Of a stretch of DNA of 64,000 bases, positions 43,005 through 52,877 are shown piece after piece. A program made the translations under genes and the position numbers. Position 1 is the stretch's first letter. The number at the start of each line of letters is the position of its first letter. The notes under the pieces were generated by a model. The model made no database searches. It was not told where the DNA came from and saw only the letters and a program-made list of their open reading frames with translations. Source of the DNA: Enterococcus diestrammenae (GTDB lineage: Bacteria; Bacillota; Bacilli; Lactobacillales; Enterococcaceae); assembly GCF_009933255.1 (NCBI RefSeq), contig NZ_MAEI01000026.1, positions 1 through 64,000 of the forward strand, given 5' to 3'.

Positions 43005-43819
43005 GCTCGGCGACCTCCTTTACGTTTTTCCCCCGTGAGGAGCATCACGATAAACATGGCGATGATCAAAATCACGCCAATCGTCGAACCCATTCCCCAG
43101 TTTTGCGTCACCAAGAAATGCTGTTCGATCGCGGTTCCCAAGGTAATCACTCGGTTTCCTCCGATCAAACGAGTCAACATGAATAGTGACAATGAAGGAA
43201 TAAAGACGGCCTGCACACCACTTTTCACACCGTTTAAAGAAAGTGGGAAAATTACCCGCCGGAAAGTCTCAAAACTATTGGCCCCCAGATCCCGACTGGC
43301 AAACACTAAGGAAGGATTCAATTCTTCCAACGCGTTGAAAATCGGCATAATCATAAAGGGTAGCTCGATATAGGTTGCTACCACGAGGAAACTAAAGTCG
43401 GTAAAGAGAATCTGCTTTGGTGCGATGCCAAAGAGGCTCAAAAAGTTATTGATCCCCCCATGAACGCCAAAAATCCCAATGAAGGCATAAGCTTTCAAAA
43501 GTAAGTTGACCCAAGTTGGCAAAATAATCAACAACAGCCAAAGGTCTTTGTGTTTCAGTTTGGTCAAAAAATAAGCCGTGGGATAGCTAATCACTAAGGT
43601 TAAAATCGTGATAAAAAAGGCGTAAACCACTGAGTTTAAGGTCATGGTCAAATACTTGCCACTGGCGAGATAGGTTTGATAGTTGCTGAAGGTGAAATTG
43701 CCATTCATATCAAAGAAAGACTGATAGACGATCAATAACACCGGCGCAATCACAAATAACACCAGCCAGAAAAAATAAGGAACGGAATACCAGCGACGCA
43801 TTTTGGTCATCTTCGCCAC
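43001..43819 (-). CDS. potB: Spermidine/putrescine ABC permease
   Basis: 272 residues, six helices. ASRDLGANSFETFRRVIFPLSLNGVKSG is the EAA loop. Lies three bases after potA. Confidence 0.95.
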   Translation of the reverse strand: MAKMTKMRRWYSVPYFFWLVLFVIAPVLLIVYQSFFDMNGNFTFSNYQTYLASGKYLTMTLNSVVYAFFITILTLVISYPTAYFLTKLKHKDLWLLLIILPTWVNLLLKAYAFIGIFGVHGGINNFLSLFGIAPKQILFTDFSFLVVATYIELPFMIMPIFNALEELNPSLVFASRDLGANSFETFRRVIFPLSLNGVKSGVQAVFIPSLSLFMLTRLIGGNRVITLGTAIEQHFLVTQNWGMGSTIGVILIIAMFIVMLLTGEKRKGGRRA

Positions 43820-43822
43820 CCC

Positions 43823-44914
43823 CTACTCTTCATAGCTTTCCAAACGAGCATCGAAGTCTTCTTCTGACTCGTTGAAACGCATCACATGGATGTCTTCCGG
43901 CTCAAAGGAAAGCCCCACCTTGCTGCCTTCTTGGGCTTTACGGGTAGAATGCACCATCCATTCATTGCCGTCTGCGTCATAGCAGATAATCTCGTAATGA
44001 ACCCCACGGAAAAGCTGCGTATCGACTTTTACCACTAGCTTCCCACGGTCGACTGTGGTAATGGACAAGTCTTCTGGACGAAGCACGATTTCCACTGATT
44101 CATTGGGACGCATCCCCCCATCGACACATTCAAAGCGCTTGCCGACAAATTCCACCAAGTTATCTTCAATCATGGTTCCTTTGACGATATTGGATTCTCC
44201 CACGAAGTCCGCTACAAAATGATTGATCGGTTCATCGTAAATATCCACTGGTGTCCCACTTTGAATAATCTTGCCTTTATTCATGACAAAGATGATATCA
44301 CTCATCGCCAAGGCTTCTTCCTGATCATGAGTGACGAAGATAAACGTAATACCTAAACGTTGTTGCAGCTCCCGGAGTTCGTATTGCATATCCGTTCGTA
44401 ATTTCAAGTCTAGTGCTGACAAAGGTTCGTCTAATAACAAGACTTTCGGTTCATTGATAATGGCCCGGGCAATCGCCACACGTTGCCGTTGTCCCCCAGA
44501 CATTTCTGAAATTTCACGTTTTTCGTAGCCTTTTAATTGGACGAGACGCAAAGCCTCCATCACTTTCTTTTCGATTTCCGCTTTCGGCAGCTTTTTGATT
44601 TTCAAGCCAAATGCCACGTTATCGAAAACATTCATATGCGGGAATAACGCATAATCCTGGAACACCGTGTTTACTAGGCGTTTATTGGCAGGGATGTCAT
44701 TGATTCGTTTTTGATCAAAATAGACGTCCCCCTCGGTTGCTTCGGAAAATCCGGCGATAATTCGCAAAATGGTGGTCTTGCCACACCCGGATGGTCCTAA
44801 TAATGTGTAAAATTTTCCTTCCTCGATATCAAAACTGATATCTTTCAGCACCGCATCGTCAGTATCTTCATAGCGCTTGGTCACGTGCTCGAATGAAATG
44901 ATCGGTTTTGCCAC
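43823..44914 (-). CDS. potA: Spermidine/putrescine ABC ATPase
   Basis: 363 residues from a GTG with GGGGAGG 6 bases upstream; the open frame reaches 44935. Walker [15 protein letters not shown], signature [15 protein letters not shown], Walker [14 protein letters not shown]-loop [10 protein letters not shown], and a C-terminal TOBE domain. First gene of the operon. Confidence 0.95.
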   Translation of the reverse strand: MAKPIISFEHVTKRYEDTDDAVLKDISFDIEEGKFYTLLGPSGCGKTTILRIIAGFSEATEGDVYFDQKRINDIPANKRLVNTVFQDYALFPHMNVFDNVAFGLKIKKLPKAEIEKKVMEALRLVQLKGYEKREISEMSGGQRQRVAIARAIINEPKVLLLDEPLSALDLKLRTDMQYELRELQQRLGITFIFVTHDQEEALAMSDIIFVMNKGKIIQSGTPVDIYDEPINHFVADFVGESNIVKGTMIEDNLVEFVGKRFECVDGGMRPNESVEIVLRPEDLSITTVDRGKLVVKVDTQLFRGVHYEIICYDADGNEWMVHSTRKAQEGSKVGLSFEPEDIHVMRFNESEEDFDARLESYEE

Positions 44915-45274
44915 TGTCGTCCTCCCCTTTATCAATGATCTGATGGTCTTCTCTAGTCCCTATGAGGCACCTGACGATCAGTCATTCGTTTACTTGCATC
45001 TGCCGCCTATTTGACGGATTTCAGATACGTTTAAAAATTTTTTTCGTACCTTCATAAGCATACTGATTTTGTGCAAAAAAACAAGTAAAATTTAAAGGCC
45101 CTGACGAACCGGCCATTATAGTAGTATTTTGCTGTTTGCGACTGCTACTATCCTTGTTTAAGATTCTTTTTTCACAAAAACGTATCCTGTCCTGGGTATC
45201 TGGTTTTATGGTATCATTGTTTTGCAGTAAAGCGGCAAATCTTGCTTGCTGCAAAAGGATTTGGAGGTTATCCA
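44915..45274. other. Divergent promoter region, polyamine operon and quinone-reductase-like gene
   Basis: No gene seen in 360 bases. It must hold the promoter of potABCD (leftward) and of the gene at 45275. No riboswitch-like structure was recognised. Confidence 0.4.
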
Positions 45275-46249
45275 ATGGAAAATCATTCATTACAAGTAAA
45301 CACTGCGCCAACTTTTCATGTAGACGTAGTGACCACCCCCGCACCAGTGGCTACAGATGATGAAGTCATCGTCAAAGTAGACTGGTCGGCGGTAAATTAT
45401 AAAGACGCTTTAGCTCAAACCGAAAAAGGTGGCGTGATTCGCAATTATCCTATGACTCCTGGCATTGACTTGGCAGGGACCGTCAGTCAGAGCCAAGACG
45501 CTAACTTTCCCGCAGGTACCGAAGTCTTAGTGACTGGTTATGGTCTTGGTGTCAGTCATCCAGGAGGCTACAGCCAGTGGCAGCGGGTCCCAGCGGCGTG
45601 GTTAGTCAAACGGCCTACCACTCTTTCTGCTAAAGAAGCCATGATTTTCGGAACGGCAGGGTTTACTGCTGCTTTGGCAGTCCGCCAGATTTTGGCCCAG
45701 ACCACACCTGCGGATCCGATTCTAATCACCGGTGCTTCCGGCGGGGTGGGCAGTCTTGCTTTGGCTATGTTAGCCGCAAAAGGTTACCATCAATTGATTG
45801 CCGTCAGTCGCAAAGAATCTGCTCGTCAATGGTTGTCAGATTTAGGCGCCAGTCAAGTAATCCCTCCCAGTGACTTGATCAGTGAGCGACCCCGACCCCT
45901 TGCCAAACAAGCTTACGCCGGCGTAATTGATACAGTGGGGGGCGAATTAGTGTCCCAGATTTTACCTTACGTCGCTTATGGCGGCATCGTAGCCCTCTGT
46001 GGCAACGCTGGCGGAATCAAGCTCAATACCACGGTCTTGCCTTTTATTTTACGAGGCATCACTTTAGCGGGAATTGATTCGGTCAATACACCGATGCCCC
46101 TCCGCCAAGAAATCTGGCAACAGCTAGCAGCCAACAAACAAATTTTAGAAAAAATAACGATTGACGAAATTTCACTTGAGGAAGTCCCTACCATCGCTGC
46201 AAACTTGTTGGCGGGTACTCATAGTGGGCGCACAATCGTAAAATTGTAG
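45275..46249 (+). CDS. YhdH/YhfP-type quinone oxidoreductase (MDR family)
   Basis: 324 residues. VDWSAVNYKDALAQTEKGGVIRNYPMTPGIDLAGTV, then ILITGASGGVGSLALAML for NADPH, and YGGIVALCGNAGGIKLNTTVLPFILRGITLAGID. No structural zinc cysteines. Members include acrylyl-CoA reductase AcuI. ATG at 45275 with GGAGG 7 bases upstream rather than 45242. Confidence 0.9.
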   Translation: MENHSLQVNTAPTFHVDVVTTPAPVATDDEVIVKVDWSAVNYKDALAQTEKGGVIRNYPMTPGIDLAGTVSQSQDANFPAGTEVLVTGYGLGVSHPGGYSQWQRVPAAWLVKRPTTLSAKEAMIFGTAGFTAALAVRQILAQTTPADPILITGASGGVGSLALAMLAAKGYHQLIAVSRKESARQWLSDLGASQVIPPSDLISERPRPLAKQAYAGVIDTVGGELVSQILPYVAYGGIVALCGNAGGIKLNTTVLPFILRGITLAGIDSVNTPMPLRQEIWQQLAANKQILEKITIDEISLEEVPTIAANLLAGTHSGRTIVKL

Positions 46250-46257
46250 GTGAAAGT

Positions 46258-47022
46258 ATGCGTATTTTAATCACGGCAGGCGGCACTTCCGAAGCCATCG
46301 ACCAAGTTCGTTCGATTACCAACCATTCCTCAGGACAACTAGGCGTCGCTTTGGCGAAAGCCGCCCTCGCCCAACGAACCACTCAAATTGACTATCTCAT
46401 CGCGAAAGGTGCCGTCATGCCGCCGCAAGATCCGCGGATTCGACTGCATCCCATCGAAAATACCGCTCAATTGGGTGCCACGATGGCAGAACTGTTAGAC
46501 AGCAACACTTATGATGCGGTGATCCATGCCATGGCTGTCAGTGATTTCACACCAGCAATCAGTTCCTCCCAAGAAAACTTCCTTGCCGGACTGAATCGCT
46601 GGCTGACCGCCCATCCCGATACCGCCATTGATAGGCCTGCCTTCAACGATATTTTGGCAGATATCGCAACTTACACCGTTGCTGAGACTAAGCTCTCCTC
46701 TAAGACTGAGCATTTGGTATTGGTCTTGAAACAAACGGAAAAAATCATTGGGATGATCAAAAGAAAACAACCTCAGACTCTCTTGATTGGCTTCAAACTC
46801 TTGGTAGCAGTCAGTGAAAGCGAACTTCTACAAGTGGCCCACGAGAACCTGATCAAAAATCATGCCGATTACGTGTTAGCCAATGATCTGACTGCCATTG
46901 CTGAGGGGCGCCATCACGGATATCTCATCGATAGCACAAAAATCGTTGGAGAAGCCGATACCAAAGCAGACATTGCCCAATTGATTTTGGATACGGTGGC
47001 TAAAAAAGTCCGCCAAGCCTAA
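46258..47022 (+). CDS. coaB: Phosphopantothenate-cysteine ligase (separate CoaB)
   Basis: 254 residues. ILITAGGTSEAIDQVRSITNHSSGQLGVALAKAAL and DAVIHAMAVSDFTP, LIGFKLL, ADYVLANDL are typical of the stand-alone CoaB of cocci. Adds cysteine to 4'-phosphopantothenate in CoA synthesis. Followed 47 bases later by coaC. Confidence 0.95.
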   Translation: MRILITAGGTSEAIDQVRSITNHSSGQLGVALAKAALAQRTTQIDYLIAKGAVMPPQDPRIRLHPIENTAQLGATMAELLDSNTYDAVIHAMAVSDFTPAISSSQENFLAGLNRWLTAHPDTAIDRPAFNDILADIATYTVAETKLSSKTEHLVLVLKQTEKIIGMIKRKQPQTLLIGFKLLVAVSESELLQVAHENLIKNHADYVLANDLTAIAEGRHHGYLIDSTKIVGEADTKADIAQLILDTVAKKVRQA

Positions 47023-47069
47023 GACAGTCCCTTAAATTGAAATGCCTGTAAAGAAAGGAAGAACGCACG

Positions 47070-47648
47070 ATGAAACAAACCCATATTATTTTAGGGGTCT
47101 CCGCCAGCATTTCTGCCTATAAAGCGGCTGACCTCACCAACGAACTCACCAAACGGGGCTATGCCGTGGATGTCTTGATGACAAAAAACGCCACCAAGTT
47201 TATCACGCCGTTGACCTTACAATCCTTGTCAAAACGTCCGGTGCACATCGACGTGATGGCCGAAAACCAACCCGATCAAATCAACCATATCGACTTGGCA
47301 AAACAAGCCAGTCTCTTTCTTGTGGCCCCAGCGACCGCCAATACGATTGGCAAACTGGCTAATGGGATTGCCGATGATATGGTCTCGACCGTGGCGCTGG
47401 CGATTCGTCCTGGAACCCCCCGTCTGATTGCACCAGCTATGAACACTTATATGTACGAAAACCCGATTAATCAAAAAAACCTTGCCTACCTGAAAGAAGT
47501 TGGGTATAAAGAAGTAGTGCCTAGAGAAGCAATGTTGGCTTGTGGCGATTTTGGTCGGGGGGCCTTAGCCACGATTGAAGACATCATCAAAGACGTAGAA
47601 GCTGCGTTAGCCCAAGCACCAAAGAGCCCACAGACGCCTGAAAAATAG
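47070..47648 (+). CDS. coaC: Phosphopantothenoylcysteine decarboxylase (separate CoaC)
   Basis: 192 residues. LGVSASISAYKAADLTNELTKRGY, HIDLAKQASLFLVAPATANTIGKLANGIADDMVS (FMN and active-site His) and APAMNTYMYENPINQ (PXMNxxMW-like), then LACGDFGRGAL (active-site Cys). Decarboxylates the CoaB product. Confidence 0.95.
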   Translation: MKQTHIILGVSASISAYKAADLTNELTKRGYAVDVLMTKNATKFITPLTLQSLSKRPVHIDVMAENQPDQINHIDLAKQASLFLVAPATANTIGKLANGIADDMVSTVALAIRPGTPRLIAPAMNTYMYENPINQKNLAYLKEVGYKEVVPREAMLACGDFGRGALATIEDIIKDVEAALAQAPKSPQTPEK

Positions 47649-47747
47649 GTTGGTTTCATCAAAGGCGTCTGCTGCTATGGCTTTTGTAGTCAAACACGTT
47701 GTTCTCGTTTCCTAGACACATAAAAAATTTGCGAAGGGAGTAAACAA

Positions 47748-48392
47748 ATGAAAAACAAAAAAACCTTTCAAATCGTACTAACCGCCTTCTTTTTGGGCAT
47801 CATGATTTTGATGTCCGCTGTACCCTTTTTAGGGTTCATCCCCATCGGTCCATTGAATGCCACTATTTTGCACATTCCGGTAATTATCGGCTCCATCGTC
47901 TTGGGCCCGCGCCTCGGTGCTTTTTTGGGCACGAGCTTTGGCGTGATGAGTGTCATCAACGCGACCACTCGGCCTAGCGCTCTCTCTTTTGTCTTCTCGC
48001 CTTTTATTCCGATCATTGGGACGGATCAAGGAAGTTGGCTTGCCTTAATCGTAGCGTTAGTTCCCCGAATCTTGGTGGGTATCGTCCCTTATTACGTCTA
48101 CAAACTCTGCCGCCACTTGCTCAAAGAAAAAGCTGACGGGCTTTCCTTATTTGTCGCGGGGGTCGCGGGAGGACTGACCAATACCTTATTGGTGATGAAC
48201 TTGATTTATTTTATTTTCAAAGATGCTTATGGCGAATTGATCAAGAAAGGCGCCGATCAAGTCTATGGTGCCATTTTGCTAGTCATCGGTACGCAAGGTG
48301 TACCCGAAGCGATCGTAGCCGGTGTTTTGACCGCAGCGATTGCCAGTATCCTCTTGCGGTTGAATCGGAAAAATAATACCGAGCATTTGTAA
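47748..48392 (+). CDS. panT: ECF transporter S component, probably pantothenate-specific (PanT)
   Basis: 214 residues, five or six helices. Start with AAGGGAG. IPIGPLNATILHIPVIIGSIVLGPRLGAFLGTSFGVMS is the ECF S-component core. The position after coaB and coaC supports pantothenate uptake, as PanT genes in related cocci. The energising EcfAAT module is not in the window. Confidence 0.85.
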   Translation: MKNKKTFQIVLTAFFLGIMILMSAVPFLGFIPIGPLNATILHIPVIIGSIVLGPRLGAFLGTSFGVMSVINATTRPSALSFVFSPFIPIIGTDQGSWLALIVALVPRILVGIVPYYVYKLCRHLLKEKADGLSLFVAGVAGGLTNTLLVMNLIYFIFKDAYGELIKKGADQVYGAILLVIGTQGVPEAIVAGVLTAAIASILLRLNRKNNTEHL

Positions 48393-48422
48393 TTATAACC
48401 AGCTATCGCAACCTAAAACTCA

Positions 48423-48458
48423 AAAGAACACGTCAGCTTTTTGGCTGACGTGTTCTTT
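48423..48458. terminator. Bidirectional terminator between panT and murB
   Basis: AAAGAACACGTCAGC pairs perfectly with GCTGACGTGTTCTTT around a 6-base loop. Confidence 0.9.
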
Positions 48459-48476
48459 CATTTACTAATTTAACGA

Positions 48477-49376
48477 TTATGCCTCTTCACCGATAATCCG
48501 GACCTCGGTTTCCAAAGTCACATCGAATTTCTCTTTAATAACTGCTTGGATATGGGCAATTAGCTCTAAATAATCGGTAGCGGTGGCATTGTCCACGTTG
48601 ACGATAAAGCCGGCGTGTTTTTCAGAAATTTGTGCCCCACCCCATTTCAACCCTTGCAAGCCGGCATCTTGAATCAGCTTGCCGGTGAAATGTCCTTTAG
48701 GCCGCTTGAAAACACTGCCACAAGAAGGGTATTCCAACGGCTGTTTTAACAACCGCAAATCCGTCAATTCTGTCATGCGTTTGCCGATTTGTTCATGATC
48801 GCCAGGAGCTAACCGAAAACGAGCCCGCAAAATAATCGCCTTCATGTCTTGGACAGCAGTATGGCGATAGCTAAACGCCATGTCTTCTTTCGTCAAGGTT
48901 TTGATTTCCCCGGAGGCCAATAAAAGATCGCAGGATTCAAAGATATCAGAAATCTCGCCATCATAAGCACCCGCATTCATGAAGACTGCCCCGCCGATAC
49001 TGCCAGGAATCCCACAAGCAAACTCGAAACCCGTCAAGTCGGCATCTAAAGCGACATATGTGGTATCAATCAATTTGGCACCTGCCTCAGCCGTCACCAG
49101 ATTGCCCTCCACGGTTACTTCCGTCATATCAGTCAACATGATGACCAAACCGCGGATACCACCGTCTTTGACAATCAAGTTGCTAGCATTGCCTAAGACC
49201 ATCCAAGGAATAGCTAGTTCACGACAAGCGTCTACTAAGGCTTTCGTTTCCTCCGCATTTTTCGGGAAAGCCAGCAAATCGGCGGTACCGCCAGTTTTGG
49301 TAAAGGTGTAATTGGTTAAAGGTTCCTCCACTAAGATGGCAATCTCGGGGAAACGTTCTTTCAGTTCATTGTTCAC
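48477..49376 (-). CDS. murB: UDP-N-acetylenolpyruvoylglucosamine reductase
   Basis: 299 residues. TGGTADLLAFPKNAEETKALV and LGNASNLIVKDGGIRGLVI bind FAD; FEFACGIPGSIGGAVFMNAGAYDGEI and YPSCGSVFKRP (catalytic Ser) follow, with the final Glu in ETEVRIIGEE. Type II MurB. Start is a GTG with AAAGGA upstream. Confidence 0.95.
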   Translation of the reverse strand: MNNELKERFPEIAILVEEPLTNYTFTKTGGTADLLAFPKNAEETKALVDACRELAIPWMVLGNASNLIVKDGGIRGLVIMLTDMTEVTVEGNLVTAEAGAKLIDTTYVALDADLTGFEFACGIPGSIGGAVFMNAGAYDGEISDIFESCDLLLASGEIKTLTKEDMAFSYRHTAVQDMKAIILRARFRLAPGDHEQIGKRMTELTDLRLLKQPLEYPSCGSVFKRPKGHFTGKLIQDAGLQGLKWGGAQISEKHAGFIVNVDNATATDYLELIAHIQAVIKEKFDVTLETEVRIIGEEA

Positions 49377-49540
49377 AGTTAGTTTCCTTTCTCAAATCCT
49401 AGCGCCCCTCTGGTAAAACTCAAGCGCTAGAAAGTTCTCGTCAACAGACATCTGGTCTATTTTAGCACGAGACAGTAAAAGGCGCTAGTCTAGGGGAATA
49501 TCCCTTAAGAAAATCAACAAAATCAGGTAACCCCTCCCTA

Positions 49541-50446
49541 TCAATAGCCGGCCTCTTGTAATAACTGTTCGCAAATTTGATGGCTAGTGCGTATATTTGC
49601 TTGCCGCAAATTAGTCGCATCTCCAGTAGCTACCGCTGCCAAAAAGGCCTCAATCATCGGTTGAAACCCGCGTTTATGCAACGTGCTTTCCCAATCATTT
49701 TCTCGGATTTCCTTGCGTTGTTGCTTGCTGGTACTAGTCAAATGGATTAACTCCGACAGATTTTGTTGCCCACTAGCCGCAGTCACTTGATAGTGTTCCA
49801 CATTGGCCCCACCTACTAAGTCCATATGCAAAAAGGCCGTGGTTTTTGCCGTAGTCAGGCGAACATGGACTTGTTGCAAAAGACCTTCTTGAACCAGAAA
49901 CTGACCCTCGCTGTTCAACACGGGCTCCTCTAGCAAATACACTGCCGTATCCACCAAATGCAGTAACAAATCATAAACCACGAAACGCACCGGCTGGGGT
50001 TCGTTGACGCGGTTTTTTTGCAAAATCAGTAAATGCTTATCGGCGGTTTCTTTCAAATTTGCCACCAAAGGCACGAAACGGCGGTTGAAGCCAGCCATCA
50101 GAAACACGCCACGTTTTTTGGCTAAGTCCAGCAGTTCTTCAGTTTCTTGGAAGGATTCTGCTAAGGGTTTGTCCATAAAGACGTGCACTCCTGCTTCCAG
50201 ACAGGTTTTTGCCAACTGGTAGTGGACCTTGGTAGCGGCATGAATCATCACGCCATCAGGTTTTTCTGCTAATACTTCCTGGATTGAACCATAGACATTT
50301 TGAAATTGATAGTTTGCTTGGAGCAACTGTCTGGTCTCAGGGTTGCTGCTGGCAAATAAAAAGGTCGCCTGATGTCGGTTTTCACTATAGACCGGTAAAT
50401 AAGCTTTTTGGGCAATCCCACCGATTCCTACTACGCCAATTTTCAT
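49541..50446 (-). CDS. Gfo/Idh/MocA-family oxidoreductase
   Basis: 301 residues. N-terminal Rossmann GVVGIGGIAQKAYLPVY; EAGVHVFMDKPLAES holds the conserved Lys-Pro of the family. The C-terminal domain is shorter than in sugar dehydrogenases. NAD(P)-dependent, substrate unknown. Monocistronic. Confidence 0.9.
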   Translation of the reverse strand: MKIGVVGIGGIAQKAYLPVYSENRHQATFLFASSNPETRQLLQANYQFQNVYGSIQEVLAEKPDGVMIHAATKVHYQLAKTCLEAGVHVFMDKPLAESFQETEELLDLAKKRGVFLMAGFNRRFVPLVANLKETADKHLLILQKNRVNEPQPVRFVVYDLLLHLVDTAVYLLEEPVLNSEGQFLVQEGLLQQVHVRLTTAKTTAFLHMDLVGGANVEHYQVTAASGQQNLSELIHLTSTSKQQRKEIRENDWESTLHKRGFQPMIEAFLAAVATGDATNLRQANIRTSHQICEQLLQEAGY

Positions 50447-50584
50447 CTTTTCCTCCTACCTTCTGACTTTTAGCAAGTCGTGAAGTCCTTTTCTTTCATC
50501 TTACCTTATTTTTCGCTAAAATGGACAGAGATATGAGTCTGTACCCGCAAGTCGCAGTCAGATTCATGATAGGAGGATCTTAGG

Positions 50585-51340
50585 ATGAAATTTATTTCTT
50601 GGAATGTCAATGGTTTGCGAGCAGTGGTTCAGAAAAACTTCATGGAGGCTTTCCATGAGCTAGATGCCGACTTTTTCTGTCTGCAAGAAACCAAATTACA
50701 AGCCGGCCAAATTGATTTGGACTTACCTGGCTATCATCAATACTGGAACTACGCCGTAAAAAAAGGCTACTCCGGTACCGCCATTTTTGCCAAAGAACCA
50801 GCTTTAACCGTAAGCTACGGAATCGGGCTTGAAGAACATGACCAAGAAGGTCGCGTGATCACTTTAGAATATGCGGACTTTTATTTGGTTTGTTGCTATA
50901 CGCCAAATTCACAAAACGAGCTACGACGCTTGGACTACCGCATGACTTGGGAAGATGTCTTTCGCCAGTACTTGCAAGGCCTCAACACGAAAAAAGGGGT
51001 CATTCTCTGTGGTGATCTAAACGTCGCCCACGAAAATATCGACTTAAAAAATTGGAAAACCAATCAAAAAAATGCCGGCTTTACCCCACAAGAACGAGGC
51101 AAATTCACTGAACTTTTAGAAGCGGGCTTTATCGACTCCTTCCGCTATTTCTACCCTGATTTAACCGGAGTCTACTCTTGGTGGAGCTACCGTTTTAACG
51201 CTCGTAAAAACAATGCGGGATGGCGGATTGATTACTTTGTTGTTTCAGAAGATCTCAAAGACCGCTTAGCCGACGCCAAGATTCACACCGAAATTTTTGG
51301 CAGTGATCACTGTCCCGTGGAATTGGATTTACTATCATAA
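50585..51340 (+). CDS. exoA: Exodeoxyribonuclease III (AP endonuclease)
   Basis: 251 residues. ISWNVNGLRAVVQKNFM, CLQETKLQ, GDLNVAHENIDLKN, TGVYSWWSYRFNARKNNAGWRIDYF and FGSDHCPVELDL are the metal and catalytic motifs. Base-excision repair. Confidence 0.95.
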   Translation: MKFISWNVNGLRAVVQKNFMEAFHELDADFFCLQETKLQAGQIDLDLPGYHQYWNYAVKKGYSGTAIFAKEPALTVSYGIGLEEHDQEGRVITLEYADFYLVCCYTPNSQNELRRLDYRMTWEDVFRQYLQGLNTKKGVILCGDLNVAHENIDLKNWKTNQKNAGFTPQERGKFTELLEAGFIDSFRYFYPDLTGVYSWWSYRFNARKNNAGWRIDYFVVSEDLKDRLADAKIHTEIFGSDHCPVELDLLS

Positions 51341-51359
51341 GCCCATAACCAATCAAATC

Positions 51360-51390
51360 GAGGCCCTCCGAAAGTTGGGCCTCGTTTTTT
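51360..51390 (+). terminator. Terminator after exoA
   Basis: GAGGCCC pairs with GGGCCTC around ten bases and is followed by GTTTTTTT. Confidence 0.9.
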
Positions 51391-51746
51391 TGCAAATAAA
51401 AGACTGCCCCCCATTGAAGCATCAAAAAGACTACTATCAACAAAATAGGGAGACTTGCTACAGGCGTCACCTAGTTTTGTCGTTTTAAAGAAATCCGAGA
51501 ACAAAAGAAACTTTTGCGCATCTAGTCCATCTAATATAGCATTCCCTAAGCGGATCTAGCAAAATGACGATGGTTCATTAGCTGGCATTTTACGGTCTCT
51601 CTACCATCCTAGGAATCTCCAGAAGCAGGTCACCCTTTTTGCTTATCGGCTTGGCTTTTGCGTTGCTTCTGACAAACAGGTATACTGGCGATAGCACCTG
51701 TTTCAGAGGTAAATTTTCAAAGCACCAGAGGAGAGGATGATACACT
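51391..51746. other. Intergenic region with one copy of a degenerate repeat
   Basis: No gene is seen. 51545-51627 resembles 57607-57703 (see repeat entries). The rest holds the promoter of tsaE. Confidence 0.5.
51545..51627 (+). repeat. Intergenic repeat, copy A
   Basis: Shared blocks with 57607-57703: CCTAAGC, CTAGCAAAA-GAC, TGGCATTT-ACGGT/CCGTT and TCTCCAGAAGCA, in the same order. A 14-base segment is absent in this copy. Confidence 0.6.
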
Positions 51747-52208
51747 GTGGAATTACATAATCTAACAGAAACGGAAGCCTTTGCCGAAATTATCGGTAAG
51801 GTGGCTGCCCCTGGAGATGTATTAATATTGACTGGCGAGCTAGGCGCGGGAAAAACGACCCTTACCAAAGGCATCGCCAAAGGATTAGGGATCAAGCAGC
51901 TGATTAAAAGTCCGACATACACCATCATTCGGGAATACAATAGCGGCCGCCTCCCCCTTTACCATATGGACATCTACCGCGTCGAATCCGGGGCAGATGA
52001 TTTAGGTCTGGAAGATTATTTTGAAGGCGAGGGTCTCTGCGTCGTGGAATGGGGTAATCTGCTAGCAGACAGTCGCCCAGAAGACTATCTGGAGTTGACT
52101 TTAATCAAAGACGCCAAGGACGAAAACCAACGTGAAGTTACCCTTCAAGCTCACGGTCCCCAAGCAAGCGCCTTTGAAACGCGGATTCTGACGAGTTGGG
52201 AGCCATAA
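51747..52208 (+). CDS. tsaE: tRNA threonylcarbamoyladenosine biosynthesis ATPase TsaE
   Basis: 153 residues. ILTGELGAGKTTLTKGIAKGLGI (Walker A), SPTYTIIREYNSGRLPLYHMDIYRVE and VVEWGNLLADSRPEDYLEL. Partners TsaB/TsaD in making t6A37. GTG start. Two bases separate it from the GNAT gene. Confidence 0.95.
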   Translation: MELHNLTETEAFAEIIGKVAAPGDVLILTGELGAGKTTLTKGIAKGLGIKQLIKSPTYTIIREYNSGRLPLYHMDIYRVESGADDLGLEDYFEGEGLCVVEWGNLLADSRPEDYLELTLIKDAKDENQREVTLQAHGPQASAFETRILTSWEP

Positions 52209-52209
52209 C

Positions 52210-52725
52210 ATGGATATTTCACTACGACTTCCCGAAGCGGCGGATGCTTCAGCTCTTTTGGCCTTATTAGATCAAGTCGCACAAGAAACCGAGTTTGTGG
52301 CCTTAGATCGCTTAGGTATGACTCTGACACCAGAGCTCTTGGGTCACCAACTTACCGCCATCGCTGAAAGTCCCAACAATTTACTATTAGTCGCAGAAAC
52401 AAGTACTGGAGAACTGATTGGCACAGCTTCGGTAACTGCTGATAGCGATCCTCGGACTGCTCATATTGGCGACGTGGGAATTGCGATCTTGAAAGAATAC
52501 TGGGGCTTTGGAATCGGTAGTCTCCTGCTGGATGAAGTCCTCTATTGGGCCGAAACCAGTGAACTTATTCGCCGCCTAGAGCTGACTGTCCAAGTCCGCA
52601 ACCAGCGGGCAGTCCACCTCTATCAACGATTTGGCTTTCACACAGAAGCGACCCTCTCCCGGGGAGCCCGCGGCGATGACGGGACTTTTCTTGACGTCTA
52701 TTTGATGAGCCGCCTGATTGACTAG
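52210..52725 (+). CDS. GNAT-family N-acetyltransferase
   Basis: 171 residues. HIGDVGIAILKEYWGFGIGSLLLDEVL and RRLELTVQVRNQRAVHLYQRFGFHTEATLSRGAR are the acetyl-CoA motifs; the C-terminus (GDDGTFLDVYLMSRLI) is typical of the group beside tsaE in cocci. Target unknown. Confidence 0.9.
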   Translation: MDISLRLPEAADASALLALLDQVAQETEFVALDRLGMTLTPELLGHQLTAIAESPNNLLLVAETSTGELIGTASVTADSDPRTAHIGDVGIAILKEYWGFGIGSLLLDEVLYWAETSELIRRLELTVQVRNQRAVHLYQRFGFHTEATLSRGARGDDGTFLDVYLMSRLID

Positions 52726-52820
52726 CAATCTCAAAGCTAGCTTTTCGAACTGTCCAATGGCTGTCTGCTCCCTTTACGATTCGAATACTTTCGCCTTTTG
52801 AAATTTTAAGAGCTTGCACC

Positions 52821-52869
52821 ATCTAAAAAGCGGCCTTTCTCAAAAATGAGAAAAGGCCGCTTTTTAGAT
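52821..52869. terminator. Bidirectional terminator
   Basis: ATCTAAAAAGCGGCC and GGCCGCTTTTTAGAT pair perfectly, with an inner TTTCTCA/TGAGAAA helix. Serves the convergent GNAT and exonuclease genes. Confidence 0.9.
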
Positions 52870-52877
52870 GGGCAGAT